From assembly GCF_023898315.1 (NCBI RefSeq), contig NC_064617.1, positions 619,619,000 through 619,682,999 of the forward strand: a stretch of DNA of 64,000 nucleotides, in the 5' to 3' direction. This document shows positions 34,746-46,719 of this stretch, piece by piece. Under the pieces are notes generated by a model. That model did not search any database, was not told where the DNA came from, and was given only the letters and a program-made list of their open reading frames with translations. Source of the DNA: Schistocerca nitens. Lineage: Eukaryota > Arthropoda > Insecta > Orthoptera > Acrididae. The first letter of the stretch is position 1. Every line of letters starts with the position of its first letter. The position numbers and the translations under genes were made by a program.

Positions 34746-35560
34746 CATACAGTATCTGTAAGAAATACAAGGCCTGTTCAGTAAATAATGCTAAAAGTCT
34801 TTTTCTCAGCCAGTTGTAGAACAACTTGAAATATCCTGCTTCAGCCCCTGTAGATTCATGAAGTTCAAGTAACAGTACTATACGTATGCTTCAAAATATC
34901 GTCTGTAACGGAGGTGTGTTCCAAACATAGAGCTGTTGCTGAGGTTATTTTGGCGGGGAACCCCAGCATCGCAGATATTTATACGCGCTTGCAGAACATT
35001 TCCGGAGACCTGGCAGTGAACAAAAGCACGGTGAGACGTTTGGCGAGGCGTCTGTCACCATTGCAACAAAGTCGTGCTGACTTGTCCTATCTCCCGCGTG
35101 CCGGCCGGTCGCACACATCTTCAGGGAACTGAAGACATCAGCGCGTTCGTCGCCACAAAAATACAAAGGAAATTCTCCTTCTCCATGACAACGCAAAGCA
35201 TCACACAAGTCGGCGCTCCCGAAAGAAGCTGACAAAACTCCACTGGATTGTTCTTCGTGGTTCACACTACAGCCCGAGTTTCCCACCTTCCAACTTCCAT
35301 CTGTTTGTCTCTATGAAGGATTCACTCCACGAGAAGGAGCATGTGGACGATGTGGAGGTTGTTGATTTAGCAAGATGTTGCATTTGATCTCGATTGGTAG
35401 AGTGGTACCATGCGGTTATAGAGGCTCTCCCTGTAAGGTGTCTTACAACCGTGATATTGAACGGAGAGTTTGTTTGAAAATAGGTTCTTCTAGAAAGAAG
35501 TGAGGGAGTAATATGGTGTTTGGAATACTGAATAAAACCAACCTGCTCTCAGAAAGAATG
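34746..35560 (+). mobile_element. mariner transposon remnant with internal deletion
   Basis: The N-terminal part (34914-35132) reads CSKHRAVAEVILAGNPSIAD and NKSTVRRLARRL, matching the mariner helix-turn-helix. It then joins a C-terminal part with LLHDNAKHHTSRRSRKKL, SPSFPPSNFHLFVSMKDSL and EWYHAVIEALPVRC. The region between, with the first catalytic Asp, is missing. Ends approximate. Confidence 0.75.
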
Positions 35561-36315
35561 TGTTAAATTACTTATGAACGTCCCTTGAAATATAAAAAAG
35601 TTCACACATAACACATGACATGAATTTGAAGAACTGGAGAAACGTCTAAAACATGTAATAGCCAAGATGGTCCCAGTGTTCGTAATGGATTGCAGTGGCT
35701 GAACGATCATTGTTCTATGTATTTGTCGCGGAGACGGAACCATTAACGTTCGGGCTCGGTTACTAAATGAACATACCAGCATTAATACCTGCTATCTGAC
35801 AATGTGATGCGTCAGCAGCGTCAGCGTACGCTCCAATTGCCACGGGGGAAGTCCGCCGCTGCGACAAAGTTGATCGATAAGAAGTAGAACAGTGTGGACA
35901 CCTCTCTCATCGAGTCACCACGTTAGCTAACAATTATACCTAACTGTGATTAACCGTGAATGAAGCTAATAGAATTCGGAGGGTGAGGGAATGTTCTAGG
36001 TAGAAATGATAAATCTAAGAGGTCTGAAGAAGATACGATACAATCGAACACACCCCGAGGATATAAAATGAACCAGCTTTTTGCGATGACAAAATGTGTA
36101 AATGATGAAATTTAAAGAAGTGTTGTAAAAGTATGTGAACTTAAAGAGTTAATTAACTTTGTGTAAAACTGAAAAAAGGCGAAGGAGTCACAAAAAAGAA
36201 ACAGGAGGCACAGACAAGGAACGGGAGAACTAGAGAAAGATAGGCACTGAGGAAAGAAATGCCGCGGAAATGGTTCAGTTCTGTTACTGTGAGGCAACCC
36301 AACAGCACGTTCGAT
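35561..36315. other. No gene seen
   Basis: AT-rich flank left of the full-length LINE. Confidence 0.5.
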
Positions 36316-36718
36316 AGGGGTCGCCACCTCCCCAGGGCATCGGCATTCATTTGCTGAGTACGGGATTGGCGACCCCGCAGTTCCTGAGCTGGTAAGCGCC
36401 GCCAGTCCCCTGTCACCGTAAACTCTGGGCATACTTCAGCGACCACCGTGCGGCGCGGCGGTGGAACGTTGTGTGTCTCAGGGATTGGGGATCTTGGCTT
36501 GACCGCCCAGATCGCGAGGATGGAATAAACCTCTATAAACAACCCCTCAATCTCAAGGTCTGCTGCGCGCTGATGAGATGCATGGCTGTTGAGGTACAAC
36601 AGTCGTTAGCGGGCAACCTCTGAGCAACCTGCCGCACCTCAGTGGTATAAGGCTTACCCAGGCATGCGAGGCTCTGTCTGGGCGGACGTTTAGTTCCCTA
36701 GCTGCTCGAGGGACGCAC

Positions 36719-38044
36719 ATGGCAACCACGCATTTCCCTTCAGCAACTTCGCAATCCGTAAAGCGCATGAGGGAAGCTAGTCCTCCAGATAAGCAGACAG
36801 AACTCAGTAACAGGGCTCATGGAGTCATAAACGACAATGTTTTCATCGTGATTAAGAGGAAGGAGGGCTCATTTGAAAAACTGTCTCCTTTCTATATACA
36901 TAAAGGTTTAGAAGGACTGGCAGGTACACTGAAATCTATCAAACGCCTGAGGAATGGTACCCTGTTAGTTGAGACTAATAGGGCAAAGCAAGTGGAGCTG
37001 CTTCGAAAGTCAACCAAGTTAGGCGAGTATGATATTACTGTCGAGTTACACAATTCCCTCAACTCTAGTAAAGGCGTTGTCACCTGCCACGATTTAATGG
37101 ATATCGAGGTAGAAGAGCTGAAGCAAGAATGGGCAACACAGGGGATTGTAGACTTGGAACAACAGACACGTTGGAATAATGCAGTTGTTGAGAAATCTGC
37201 CACCTTCATTGTGACTTTCAATTCGCCTGTCTTGCCGGAATACGTCATGGCTGGTTTACTCCGACTTAGGGTTAGGCCTTATGTACCTAACCCTATGAGA
37301 TGTTTCAAATGTAAACGATTTGGCCATACAACGATGCGTTGTGGGGGTGAAACGATCTGCGGTATGTGTGGCAAGGCAGCTCATGAAGCTGGGGCCAACT
37401 GCACATCTCCAGCACTGTGTATCAACTGCTCTGGGAGCCATCCAGTCTGGAGCAGAGACTGCCCCATCTTTGCGGAGCAAAGAAAAATTAAGGAGATAAA
37501 AGTGACAAAGAGGATACCTTATGTGGAAGCGGAAAAAGAGTATAAGGCGACAAAACCCCCTGTCTTTGCCACATTCTATGCCTCCTTGGCGCAAAAAAGT
37601 GTGTCAAAAGTAGACGCTTCGACGCAGACCATGTCCAGCGTAGCAGTATCCACCACCAATACCTGTACCTGCGTTTGTACCTGCCAGAGCACAACCAGTA
37701 AAGATATAGCTATTCAGGCTGCTCTGACTGAACCAAACGCTATTGGAGAGAAAGCTACAATGAAGACTTCGAAGGCACCCCAGAAACCGAGTGCCTCTCC
37801 ACTTCCCCCATCCTCGACTTCCACCAAGAAAAAGAGACGAGGGAAAGGGTCACGACGTTTGGCGTCAAACCTGCCAAAGGCACCATTGGATGTCGTTATG
37901 GCATCCCTGACTGAGGAGGAAGAAATTATCATGGAGTTTGATATCTCTTCACCAGAACCTGGCAGCCCCTCTGCTGCCACTCGCTCTACAAGTGTCTCAC
38001 CAGCGCGGCTTAAAGACAGGGGGAAATCTAAACCGAACCGCTGA
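36719..38044 (+). CDS. LINE ORF1, Gag-like protein with three zinc knuckles
   Basis: Intact 441-residue frame. The first ATG follows the GC-rich 5' UTR. The middle carries three CCHC knuckles: C195-C198-H203-C208, C214-C217-H222-C228 and C234-C237-H241-C248, preceded by an RNA-binding-like region (residues 40-180). The basic, Ser/Pro-rich C-terminus includes KKKRRGKGSRR. In LINEs such proteins bind the element RNA and form the ribonucleoprotein. The frame overlaps ORF2 sequence at its end; ORF2 begins around 38045 in another frame. The frame is intact although its partner ORF2 is broken. Confidence 0.92.
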   Translation: MATTHFPSATSQSVKRMREASPPDKQTELSNRAHGVINDNVFIVIKRKEGSFEKLSPFYIHKGLEGLAGTLKSIKRLRNGTLLVETNRAKQVELLRKSTKLGEYDITVELHNSLNSSKGVVTCHDLMDIEVEELKQEWATQGIVDLEQQTRWNNAVVEKSATFIVTFNSPVLPEYVMAGLLRLRVRPYVPNPMRCFKCKRFGHTTMRCGGETICGMCGKAAHEAGANCTSPALCINCSGSHPVWSRDCPIFAEQRKIKEIKVTKRIPYVEAEKEYKATKPPVFATFYASLAQKSVSKVDASTQTMSSVAVSTTNTCTCVCTCQSTTSKDIAIQAALTEPNAIGEKATMKTSKAPQKPSASPLPPSSTSTKKKRRGKGSRRLASNLPKAPLDVVMASLTEEEEIIMEFDISSPEPGSPSAATRSTSVSPARLKDRGKSKPNR

Positions 38045-41000
38045 TGTGGCTCACATACTTCAGTGGAATCTGAATGGAGTCAGAACTCGCTTTGAAGAAT
38101 TGCGGCTGTTAGTACAGGAAAACCCCTTTTGCATCTCTTTGCAAGAGACACATTTTAAAGAGACTGACACGCCTGTAGTTACAGGATATCACATGTACAG
38201 GAAAGACGACCTGGCTGGTAATAGAGCACAGGGTGGGGTGGCAGTGTTCATTAAGGACACATTCCACTCCTCACCTGTGCCTTTACCCACAACGCTACAA
38301 GCGGTTACAGCTCATATCCTGGCCCATATTACCGTCACAGTGTGCTCCTTGTATTTACCACACGACGATCTCTTTGACAGTGAACCCCTCGCACAGCTCA
38401 TTGATCAGCTAACCCGTCACTTTCTCATTTTAGGAGATTTTAATGCTCATAATGCATTATGGGGTTCTAACAAAACCTGTCCCAAAGGCCAGATGATTGA
38501 GCAGTTGATCAGGAATTCCGACATCATACTGCTGAACACGGGTCAGTCCATGCATTTTAGCACCGCTTCAGGTTCGTCCTCCGCCACAGACCTCTCTGTT
38601 CACCTGTGCTTGCGGACATTGTTCAGTGAGTAGTAGACGACGACCTTCATGGCACCGACCATTATCCTATCTGGCTCCATCTGCCAGTTGAAACGGGTCG
38701 TGTCGAAAAACCGCCGAAATGGTTGTTCAGGAAGGGAAACTGGACGCTCTACAGGCAGTTGGCTGTTTTGGAACAGTGTGAAGGCGTCCAGGATTGGATG
38801 GATCACATTACGGCAGTGTTGCACCATGCCGCTGATGTATCCATACCAAAGTCAAAGGGAACACCTGTGAGGCAGCCTGACCCTTGGTGGAATGACGACT
38901 ATCGTACCGCAATGAGAGACAGAAGGGCGGCTTTGAGAAGATTCAATCGATGCCCTACTGATGCGAATCTGGCAACTTTCCGAAAAGCATGGGCGCTGGC
39001 GAGAAGAATCGTTAGAGTAAAGGGAGGTCTTTGGCGAGAGTTCCTGGACTCCATCAATAGGTCCACATCTTCAAGCAAAGTATGGGAAGCCATTCGGAGG
39101 ATCTCAAGGCGATACTCTCGACCGCCAATAGCAGCTATACGTGAGCGGGGGTGTCTCCTAACATCTCCCAGAGACATTGCCCGGGCAATGGCAGAATCAT
39201 TTCAAACTATTACGGCCGATTCTAACCAGAACCCAGAATTTCATCGCTGTCGGGGTACACAGGAGAGGGCTGGTTTTGATTTCCACTCAAACAACACTGA
39301 GGAATACAACCAGCCTTTCTCTTTGTGGGAGTTGGACTCTACACTGTCAGTATGTCGTGATGCTGCACCTGGTCAAGACCTGATGTCGTACAGCATGCTG
39401 CAGCAGTTGCATCTGCGGTCAAAGGAAGTCCTCCTTCAACTTTTTAATGGAATTTGGAAGACAGGTGACTTTCCTAGTTCGTGGAAAGAATCGATTTTAA
39501 TTCCCATCTTAAAACCAGAGAAGGATCGGACCGATCCCAGTAGTTATCGTAGCGGTAGTCTCACGAGCTGCGTAGGAAAGACATTTGAGCCTATGGTCAA
39601 TAGGCGCCTGGTGTGGATTCTCGAATCCAGATCCTTACTTACCCGCTGCCAGTGTGGGTTCAGGAGGTATCATTCCACCCTAGATAACCTGATCCTACTC
39701 GAAACAGCGATACAAGATGCTTTGATACGTAAGCAACACCTTATCGGCGTTTTCTTGGACCTGGAAAAAGCGTACGATACTACCTGGAGGCATAATATTT
39801 GGCGGCAGCTTTATGAGTGGGGTTTCCTTGGGCGTTTACCCACAGTCATAAGATCCTTTCTGTCAGACAGGTATTTTAGGTATAAGGCTGGGAAAGTCCT
39901 GTCTAACCCTTTTAAGCAGGAGAACGGTGTCCCTCAAGGATGTGTCCTCAGTGTGACAGCTTTCGCAATTGCAATCAATAGTATTGCGTCCAAAGTACGA
40001 CGGCCCGTACAGTGCTCCTTGTTTGTGGACGATTTCTCCATTTTCTGTGCGTCTTCCTCTCTTACAACTGCTACACGCCAATTACAGTTGACGATCCTGC
40101 GATTGGAGAAATGGTCTAAGACCACAGGCTTTAAATTATCTTTGGAGAAGACTGTTTGTGTAGATTTTAACCGTTCCCGTTCTCTTTTAAATCTCCCTGT
40201 TTTAAAAGTAGGAGATTCTGTTCTCACCTTTAAGGAAAGAATAAAATATCTCGGGCTTATTTTTGATGAGAAGCTCACATGATTACCACACCTAAAGGAT
40301 CTAAAGTCTGCTGTTTCAAGGCTTTAAACGTCCTTAAATGCATCAGTCATAGGTCCTAGGGTGCTGACAGGGCACGTCTGCTCCAACTTTATAAAACCTT
40401 TGTGCGACCTCATCTCGAATACGTATGTCAAGCCTATGGATCTGCAAGACCTTCGTACCTCAAAATGTTGGATGCGATTCACCATGAGGGTATTAGGCTT
40501 TCAACGGGGGCTTATCGCACGAGTCCAGTTGCTAGTCTATGTGTCGAGGCTGGAGAGCCTCCGCTGTCCATTCGGCGTCTTCTCCTCGTGGTACGGCAAA
40601 CATACAGGGCCAAGTCCACTCCTATTTCGTTGGCGTCCAACACCTTTTCGCAGTCGGCACTGGTAGGTCTCTTCCGCCACCGTCCGAAGGCAACAAAGCC
40701 GTTTGGCATCCGTGCAAAGGAGAGTCTCGAGTCAGTACACCTGGAGGGCATTAAAGTCCTCAACCAGGATGGAGTAGGGGATCTCCCTGGCTACTACAAC
40801 GGCCGAGATTACTTCTTGATCTGGCTGCTTACAATAAGTATTGTACCCCGGACCACCTTTTTAAAATTAAATTTACTGAGATTTTAGACCGCCATTCAGA
40901 TTTTATTACTGTTTACTCGGATGGGTCTAAACAGGAGGATTTTATTGGCTGCTCTGCTGTGTTTCCCGATACTGTCCGTAGGATAGGGCTCCCAGAGCAG

Positions 41001-41640
41001 TTCTCAGTTTACTGTGCAGAACTGTTTGCCATTATGAAAGCATTAGAGTATATACGACGACATCATGGCAAGAAATTCATCATCTGCTCAGATTCCCAAA
41101 GTGATCTACACGCTCTTGAACAGATGTACCCAGCAGATCGGATGGTGCAAGAAGTGCAGGACGCACTCCTGCTCTTGCAAAAGCAGGGTAAGGATGTAAT
41201 TTTCTGCTGGGTTCCAGGGCACATAGGAATTCCTGGAAATGAACTTGCAGACGCGGCTGCCAAGGAGGCTTGCTCCATCCCACCTCCTGGTCGCTGTTCC
41301 GTTCCCCTGTAGGCAATAACATCATTCGTGACTCGGAAGATCGTGCGTTGGTGGGAGGCTCAGTGGCTGGAAGTGAGGGATAACAAGTTGAGAGCGGTGA
41401 AGGATTCTGTCCGACCGTGGCTTACCTCTTTCCGACAACGACGAGCTGAGGAAGTAGCCCTTACACGGCTTCGGATAGGACATTTTCCATTGACACATGG
41501 TTTTCTGTTACGTCGTGAGGAGCCACCAACGTGTTAGACAGGTGGGACACAGCTGTCGATACTACATATTTTAACTGAGTGTGTTTTATATGCGGGTTTG
41601 AGGGAAGATTTAAGTTTCCCACCAAACCTGCCCTCTATTT
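38045..41640 (+). pseudogene. LINE ORF2: endonuclease, reverse transcriptase, RNase H (broken)
   Basis: Endonuclease at 38045-38633 (LQWNLNGV, SLQETH, GDFNAHNALWGS). RT at 38723-40282, with FLDLEKAYDTTWRHN (motif A), GVPQGCVLSVTAFAIAIN (motif B) and LFVDDFSIF (motif C, Asp pair kept). A thumb part in another frame spans 40402-40887, and RNase H 40890-41312 has YSDGSK, CAELFAI, ICSDSQSDL and WVPGHIGIPGNELADAAAKE, so all four acidic sites are visible. Visible breaks: a frame change at about 38600-38720, a TGA replacing Trp at 40279-40281, frame changes near 40320 and 40890, and a stop at 41310-41312 before the MTRKIVRWWEAQWLEV tail. Confidence 0.9.
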
Positions 41641-42030
41641 GAACTAATAATAAAGCGAGTGTGGCTAGAGTTTTACGTTTTGTGTGATGTCTGGACTTCA
41701 TTCCAAAATATTGGGATTGAGATCTTAATGTGCTGTAAAGTGGTTTGGTCACCCATTATTTGTAAGTGGTCACCCAGCCACAGTTAATTATTTTTACCTG
41801 TTTTGTACTGGTATTTTATTTTTAGTTTTATCTACCTATTTTGATGTGCTGTGTCCCATCTCGAAATTTGAGCATTTACAACTCTCGCAAAGATCGGCTC
41901 TGATTTGATCCTTGTTTAACAGATCTCGGCTGCACTCGTCAACATTTATTTTGGGAACGGGCCCTGGTAACCTCGTTGTTGTGCGCCCTAAAACACTAAT
42001 CATCATCATCATCTCATCAGGGGTCGCCAC

Positions 42031-42941
42031 AGCTCCAAAACCAGTGTCAGCACAGGCCAAAGCTTTGGCTGATTTGTTTAGTCGCCCGAGGAAAAAAAGT
42101 CAGAAATTTAAAGAACTGATATAGCCACAAAACTATGGAATCAAGCGAAAACCACAATCTGCAAAAGTGTTCTAATTGGAGACATAGAAACGGAAGCTAC
42201 GAACAAAACGCCTCTACAAAATACCAATATAAATCAAGTTTTAAAATGGAAACCGGCAGGAAAACCTGAACCTTTAGCAAATTTGTAGGTTATCCCATCC
42301 GAAATGACCTTTGGAAAGGTAACAGACGAGAGTTACTAACAGAATCTGAAAAATTAAGAGATCGCTTTCATGAGCAAGATAATATTTCTTTTCAAGACAG
42401 GACACAAGCGAAAGAAAAACAGTGCATCATGTGCTGGAGATTAACGTAAGGTAACGACAGAGCATAGAAGATGCAGGAGAACTTAGTGTTTCGAAGCTTC
42501 ACAATAGTCAACATTACGTGCATGTAGCCAAATGATACAAAACACGAAAAGTGGTCTACGTACGCCATGGTGATGAGGAGCATGAAAATAGAGATAGTAA
42601 AATTCTGAAAAAAGGAAATACCTCATTTTCGTGCATCATACACAAAAACTGAAAAACGGTTAAGCCAATAAAGCAGGATGGTTTAATGTTTCAGTTGTTA
42701 CTGTTAGTGACAAAGATTGATCAAGAGTGTGCTTAATGCGATCCATGCATAGAAATCTTAGACGAAATCGCCAGTTATTAATTTCAGTGCAATCTTGATA
42801 CACATTCCAGCCTTGAACATCCAAAGAACGAGGCAATAACCGGACGCAGTAGCAAGCAAATTTTCGTTCGAGATGCTAACTCCAAATCCAAGCTGCTTTG
42901 GGATGCTACTGATTATGGCATGCACAATATTAGTTGGGGAA
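42031..42941. other. No gene seen
   Basis: A-rich sequence after the LINE. Not recognised; could be an old decayed element. Confidence 0.45.
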
Positions 42942-42943
42942 TA

Positions 42944-44197
42944 CAGAGGTTGGACAGAAAAATGCGAATACTACGAGTTATGCATGACTGAACATAAATG
43001 CAGATGATATCCAAGCCTACAAATGGGGCTGCTGCATTTGCCCACGAACGGCCTCTGTGGGATGCCCTCAGCATGTTGCAAGTGTCAGTCGTGGTCAGAA
43101 GAGTATTCTATGTAGTCTTGAATGCATTATGTCGGAGCGTTGTGAATTCCAACATGGGACGTGGGCAAACTGTTGGGCTCATACGGTGCACGCTCCCGTA
43201 AGAATGGGATCCGGTATGTTTAGTATTTCAACAAGGACCGAATAGAATATTTGTACCGCATACAGAGAAAGCGGAGAGCGATCATCTGGTAGGTCGCAAC
43301 ACGGACGAAAGTGTGTATGAGTGATCGAGACAGACGGTCTTCGAACTGCCCCCACGAAAGATAAGATGATGACAGCTCTAAAAGTCGCTACAGAACTGAA
43401 TGTCTCACTCGAGAATCCTATGAGTACCAAAACAGCACGAAGAGAACACCATAAGCTTGGAACTGCAGAGGTAGCTGGAATTCCAAAATCGTATGAGAGT
43501 GATGCAAATGCACGTAACAGCAAAAAGTGATGCCGAAGTCATAAAACCTGGTATGTGGAGCAATGGAAGTAAGTCATTCTGTTTCACGCTGTTTCTAACC
43601 TCTGTACAAGTTTACGTCCCAAGAATGAAGTACGGTGGGTGTTAGGAGATAATTTGGGGCTCCATGGTTGCTCTGAAAAGCCGCATTACTGCCAAGGATT
43701 ATGTGACCATTATCGCTGATAAGGTTCATCCCATGGTAAAATCCTTATTCCCCATTTGGGGTGCTGTGTTCCTAGACGCCAGAGTTCCTGTTCACAGAGC
43801 TCACACAGTATAGGTGTGTTTGTGTGAATTCCTAAGGGACCAAACTGCTGAGGTCATCGGTCCCTAGACTTAACACTACTTAAACTAACTTATTCTAAGG
43901 AACATACACCCACGCCCGAGGGAGGACTCGAACCTATCTAAATATTATTGAGCTTTTGTAAAGTATGCTGGAGCGGAGGGTGCTGATCGCTGTCCACCTC
44001 CATCTCCGTTATCAGAACCTGACACTATTTTTCAGGAAAGTATGTTATGACATAAGAGATTCTCTTGAAAACCGTGCAGGACATGTATTTTTCCGTTCCG
44101 ACACGAGTGGATCCTAGAATACCATCGTGTTTCCTGCACCGCGTCAGGCATCGTTAAGTGTTGTTTGTCGTGTTTCCATACTTATGTCCAGTCACTG
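42944..44197 (+). mobile_element. Tc1-like DNA transposon with SINE insertion and internal deletion
   Basis: The left end CAGAGGTTGGACAGAAAAAT follows TA; the right end ATGTCCAGTCACTG is its diverged complement. Transposase pieces read plus strand: HKLGTAEVAGIPKSYESDA (about 43450) and, after several shifts, LQVYVPRMK-like and GSMVALKSRITAKDYVTIIA (near 43660-43720). Second and third catalytic blocks are fused and partly lost around the SINE at 43815-43935; ILNIIEL-type sequence resumes after it. Inactive. Confidence 0.85.
43815..43935 (-). mobile_element. tRNA-derived SINE, family B, head truncated
   Basis: Tail and body (GAATTCCTAAGGGACCAAAC, GGTCATCGGTCCCTAGACTT) are present, and the copy stops at GGAGGACTCGAACCT within the B-box, so the 5' half of the tRNA-like head is missing. 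It sits inside the Tc1 element. Confidence 0.88.
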
Positions 44198-44204
44198 CAA
44201 GTAA

Positions 44205-44399
44205 GCCGCGCGGGATTAGCCGAGCGGTCTTGGGCGCTGCAGTCATGGACTGTGCGGCTGGTCCCGGCGGAGGTTCGAGTCCTCCCTCGGGCATGGGTGT
44301 GTGTTTGTCCTGAGGATAATTTAGGTTAAGTAGTATGTAAGATTAGGGACTGATGATCTTAGCAGTTAAGTCCCACAAGATTTCACACACATTTGAACA
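44205..44399 (+). mobile_element. tRNA-derived SINE, family B, inserted at the end of the Tc1 element
   Basis: Full-length from GCCGCGCGGGATTAGCCGAG to TTTCACACACATTTGAACA. Flanks CACTGCAAGTAA (44193-44204) and CAGTGCAAGTAA (44400-44411), one mismatch in 12. The target includes the last bases of the Tc1 right terminus. Confidence 0.94.
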
Positions 44400-44411
44400 C
44401 AGTGCAAGTAA

Positions 44412-45039
44412 ATAAATATAGTGAACCAAACTGATTCTCTGAATCTCCAACTGCCGTTCCCACTTTGAGAAAACATGAAAACTTCGTATCTGATTGTGGA
44501 CCATTATCCGAACTATTAATGCAGCCTCTACTCCCTGACGACAACAACGCTGGAGATATGAACAGCAGTGTTAGATACATATTACAGCTTGCCAGAAAAC
44601 GGAAGGAAAGAAGTGCCGCAATAATACAAGATAAGAAATGAAAGACGCCGGATCCAATTAATGAAAGCATTGAGACTCCGCAAAACTCAATGAATACTGC
44701 TCAACAGCATCATACTTCGAATGTGGGAAACAGACAAAGTTGTTTTGATCAGAAGAGGAGAAGAGTTCTAAAACAACAGTCTTACAGGCCGAGATGTATT
44801 CAGAGTGATTCACCTAAAACTCTCACTGCAAATATTGCGGAAATCCAAAGTGCTATTGGTGTGCGATTTTCGCAGAACATATTGGCAGTCAGGGGCTCGT
44901 ACTGTTAGCCAGTAAACAGACTATAACAATATAAAGTGTATTTTTTGTACAAACATACGCTTTTCAGACGGGACTATGAATAGTGAGGCTAACAAATGGA
45001 AAGTAGTACAAATCAGGATGTCAGAAGGGTTCGATGCAG
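44412..45039. other. No gene seen
   Basis: No domain recognised. Confidence 0.45.
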
Positions 45040-46600
45040 GATTCAAGTTCGAGTCGTTTGCGAGATATCGTATTTTGATAAGTTTCGATACAAACACTTG
45101 TCTGCGCCATTCTGCCTGCGTAGTTGCTAGGTAAGATGCTGTCATGTTTGCTTACAGTGTGAATGTGTGTTACTTGAGTGCATGGCTGCTTGCTACTTAG
45201 TTAGTGTCAGGCCACGCAGTAGATCGGGGGTGGACGATGGGATTTAACAATGCAGAAAAAGCCGACATGATAATCGTGTAAGGAGAGTGCAGGAAGTATG
45301 CAGCTCGTTCATGTACGGTGTACGTGGCAAGGTGTCCCAAAATATGTCAACCATCTCTGCACTTTTATCAACCTCTTCAGCCATTTACGTGAAAGTGGTA
45401 ATGTAGCATCTATGCAACGTAACAGGAGGAAATAAAAGACGAGAGAAGAGGGAGAAAATAGTGTTCTTGCTGCTGTTGCAGTTAATCCGCACCTTATCTC
45501 CTGAGAAATCACATGAGGAAGTGGCATGAGTCAGACAAGTTCTCCACCGACATGGTTCCCATCCCTATCACATCAGTCTCCATCAAGAGCTACATGGAAA
45601 CGATTTTGAGAATCGTGTTACTTCTGTACCTGTGCATTAAGATAAGATATTTCAGATGCATCATGTATGTTGATTATTATGGCCGGTCGGTGTGGCCGAG
45701 CGGTTCTAGGCGCTTCAGTCTGGAACCGCGCGACCGCTACGGTCGCAGTTCGTATCCTGCCTCAGGCATGGATGTGTGTGATGTCCTTAGGTTAGTTAGG
45801 TTTAAGTAGTTCTAAGTTCTAGGGACCTGATAACCTCAGAAGTTAAGTCCCATAGTGCTCAGAGCCATTTGAACCATTTTTATTATTATAGTTACGTAAA
45901 CCAGCAAAACATGCACTATTGACAATCGACATTGGCTTCGTCAGATGGAGCATGAACGTCCATGTAGCACGTACGCTTGGTGCATAATAGTAAACCATCA
46001 GCTGATAGGCACGTTTTTCATGGATGGAACACTGAACGTGAAGAAGTGTGGCAGTTTCCTAACAGACCATCTTCCACGGAAGCCAGAAGACGTATATCTG
46101 CAGACTAGGAGGATCTTGCGATACCAACACGATGGCTGGACACCCCGTAGTGCTTGAAGTAATACAGCATATCTTCACGAATTGTTTCCAAATCGTAGGA
46201 TTGGACGCAGAGGGCCTCTACCATGGCCGGCCCATTCCCTGAATTTGACGGCTCTAGACTTTCTATGGGGAAAACTGAGAGATATTGTTTACAAGGACAT
46301 ACCAACTACACCCGATGACATGCAACGACGTATTCTGCAGTCTGCTCGGACATCACCTCTGAAATATTAGCAAATGTGCTGTAGACATTCCATATCAGAT
46401 TGGAAGCGTCCACTGTCACTGGCAGTCGTCATTTTGAACACAACCTGAGCTGGTCAATTGTCTCATTACTGGTCACAATGCTTACAACTAGTGTATGCCC
46501 TTGTGGTGATATTTAGTGTCTACTATCACAGTTATTGTACAGGTGTCGGTGGGGGAACTTTTTCAAAATACGTTATCTCGTAAACGACTCCCACTTAATT
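45040..46600 (+). mobile_element. IS630/Tc1-mariner transposon fossil with SINE
   Basis: Inverted sub-terminal repeats: GTCGTTTGCGAGATATCGTA (about 45056) versus the complement of the segment near 46550-46595. Plus-strand transposase blocks: NNAEKADMIIV at 45248, HRHGSHPYHISLHQELHGN at about 45548, then after the SINE NVHVARTLGA, CIIVNHQLIGTFFMDGTLN, FLTDHLPRKPEDVYLQTRR and YQHDGWTP, where the family has QHDGCPAH. Many frame breaks. Outer ends approximate. Confidence 0.78.
45681..45879 (+). mobile_element. tRNA-derived SINE, family A, inside the IS630-like element
   Basis: Full-length copy from GGCCGGTCGGTGTGGCCGAG to GAGCCATTTGAACCATT. Flanks TGATTATTAT (45671-45680) and TTATTATTAT (45880-45889). 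Confidence 0.92.
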
Positions 46601-46719
46601 TATTACGTGTCCAGGACTTAGATATGCAAAATATTTGAAATGAAAGATGATAAATATATGTACAGTACACTAATAGATGATACTGAAAGTAACAGCATAA
46701 TACAACAAAGACACATATG

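Larger units (their letters stand above)
36328..42018 (+). mobile_element. Full-length LINE with RNase H (I/LOA-like), exact target-site duplication
   Basis: The 5.7-kb element is flanked by identical 12-bp repeats AGGGGTCGCCAC (36316-36327, 42019-42030). A GC-rich 5' UTR of about 390 bp precedes ORF1. ORF2 follows in order: apurinic-type endonuclease, reverse transcriptase, RNase H. The 3' end is an ATC-repeat tail (CTAATCATCATCATCATCTC). ORF1 is intact; ORF2 has about five frame breaks. RNase H places it among I/LOA-like or jockey-related clades; the exact clade is uncertain. Confidence 0.93.
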
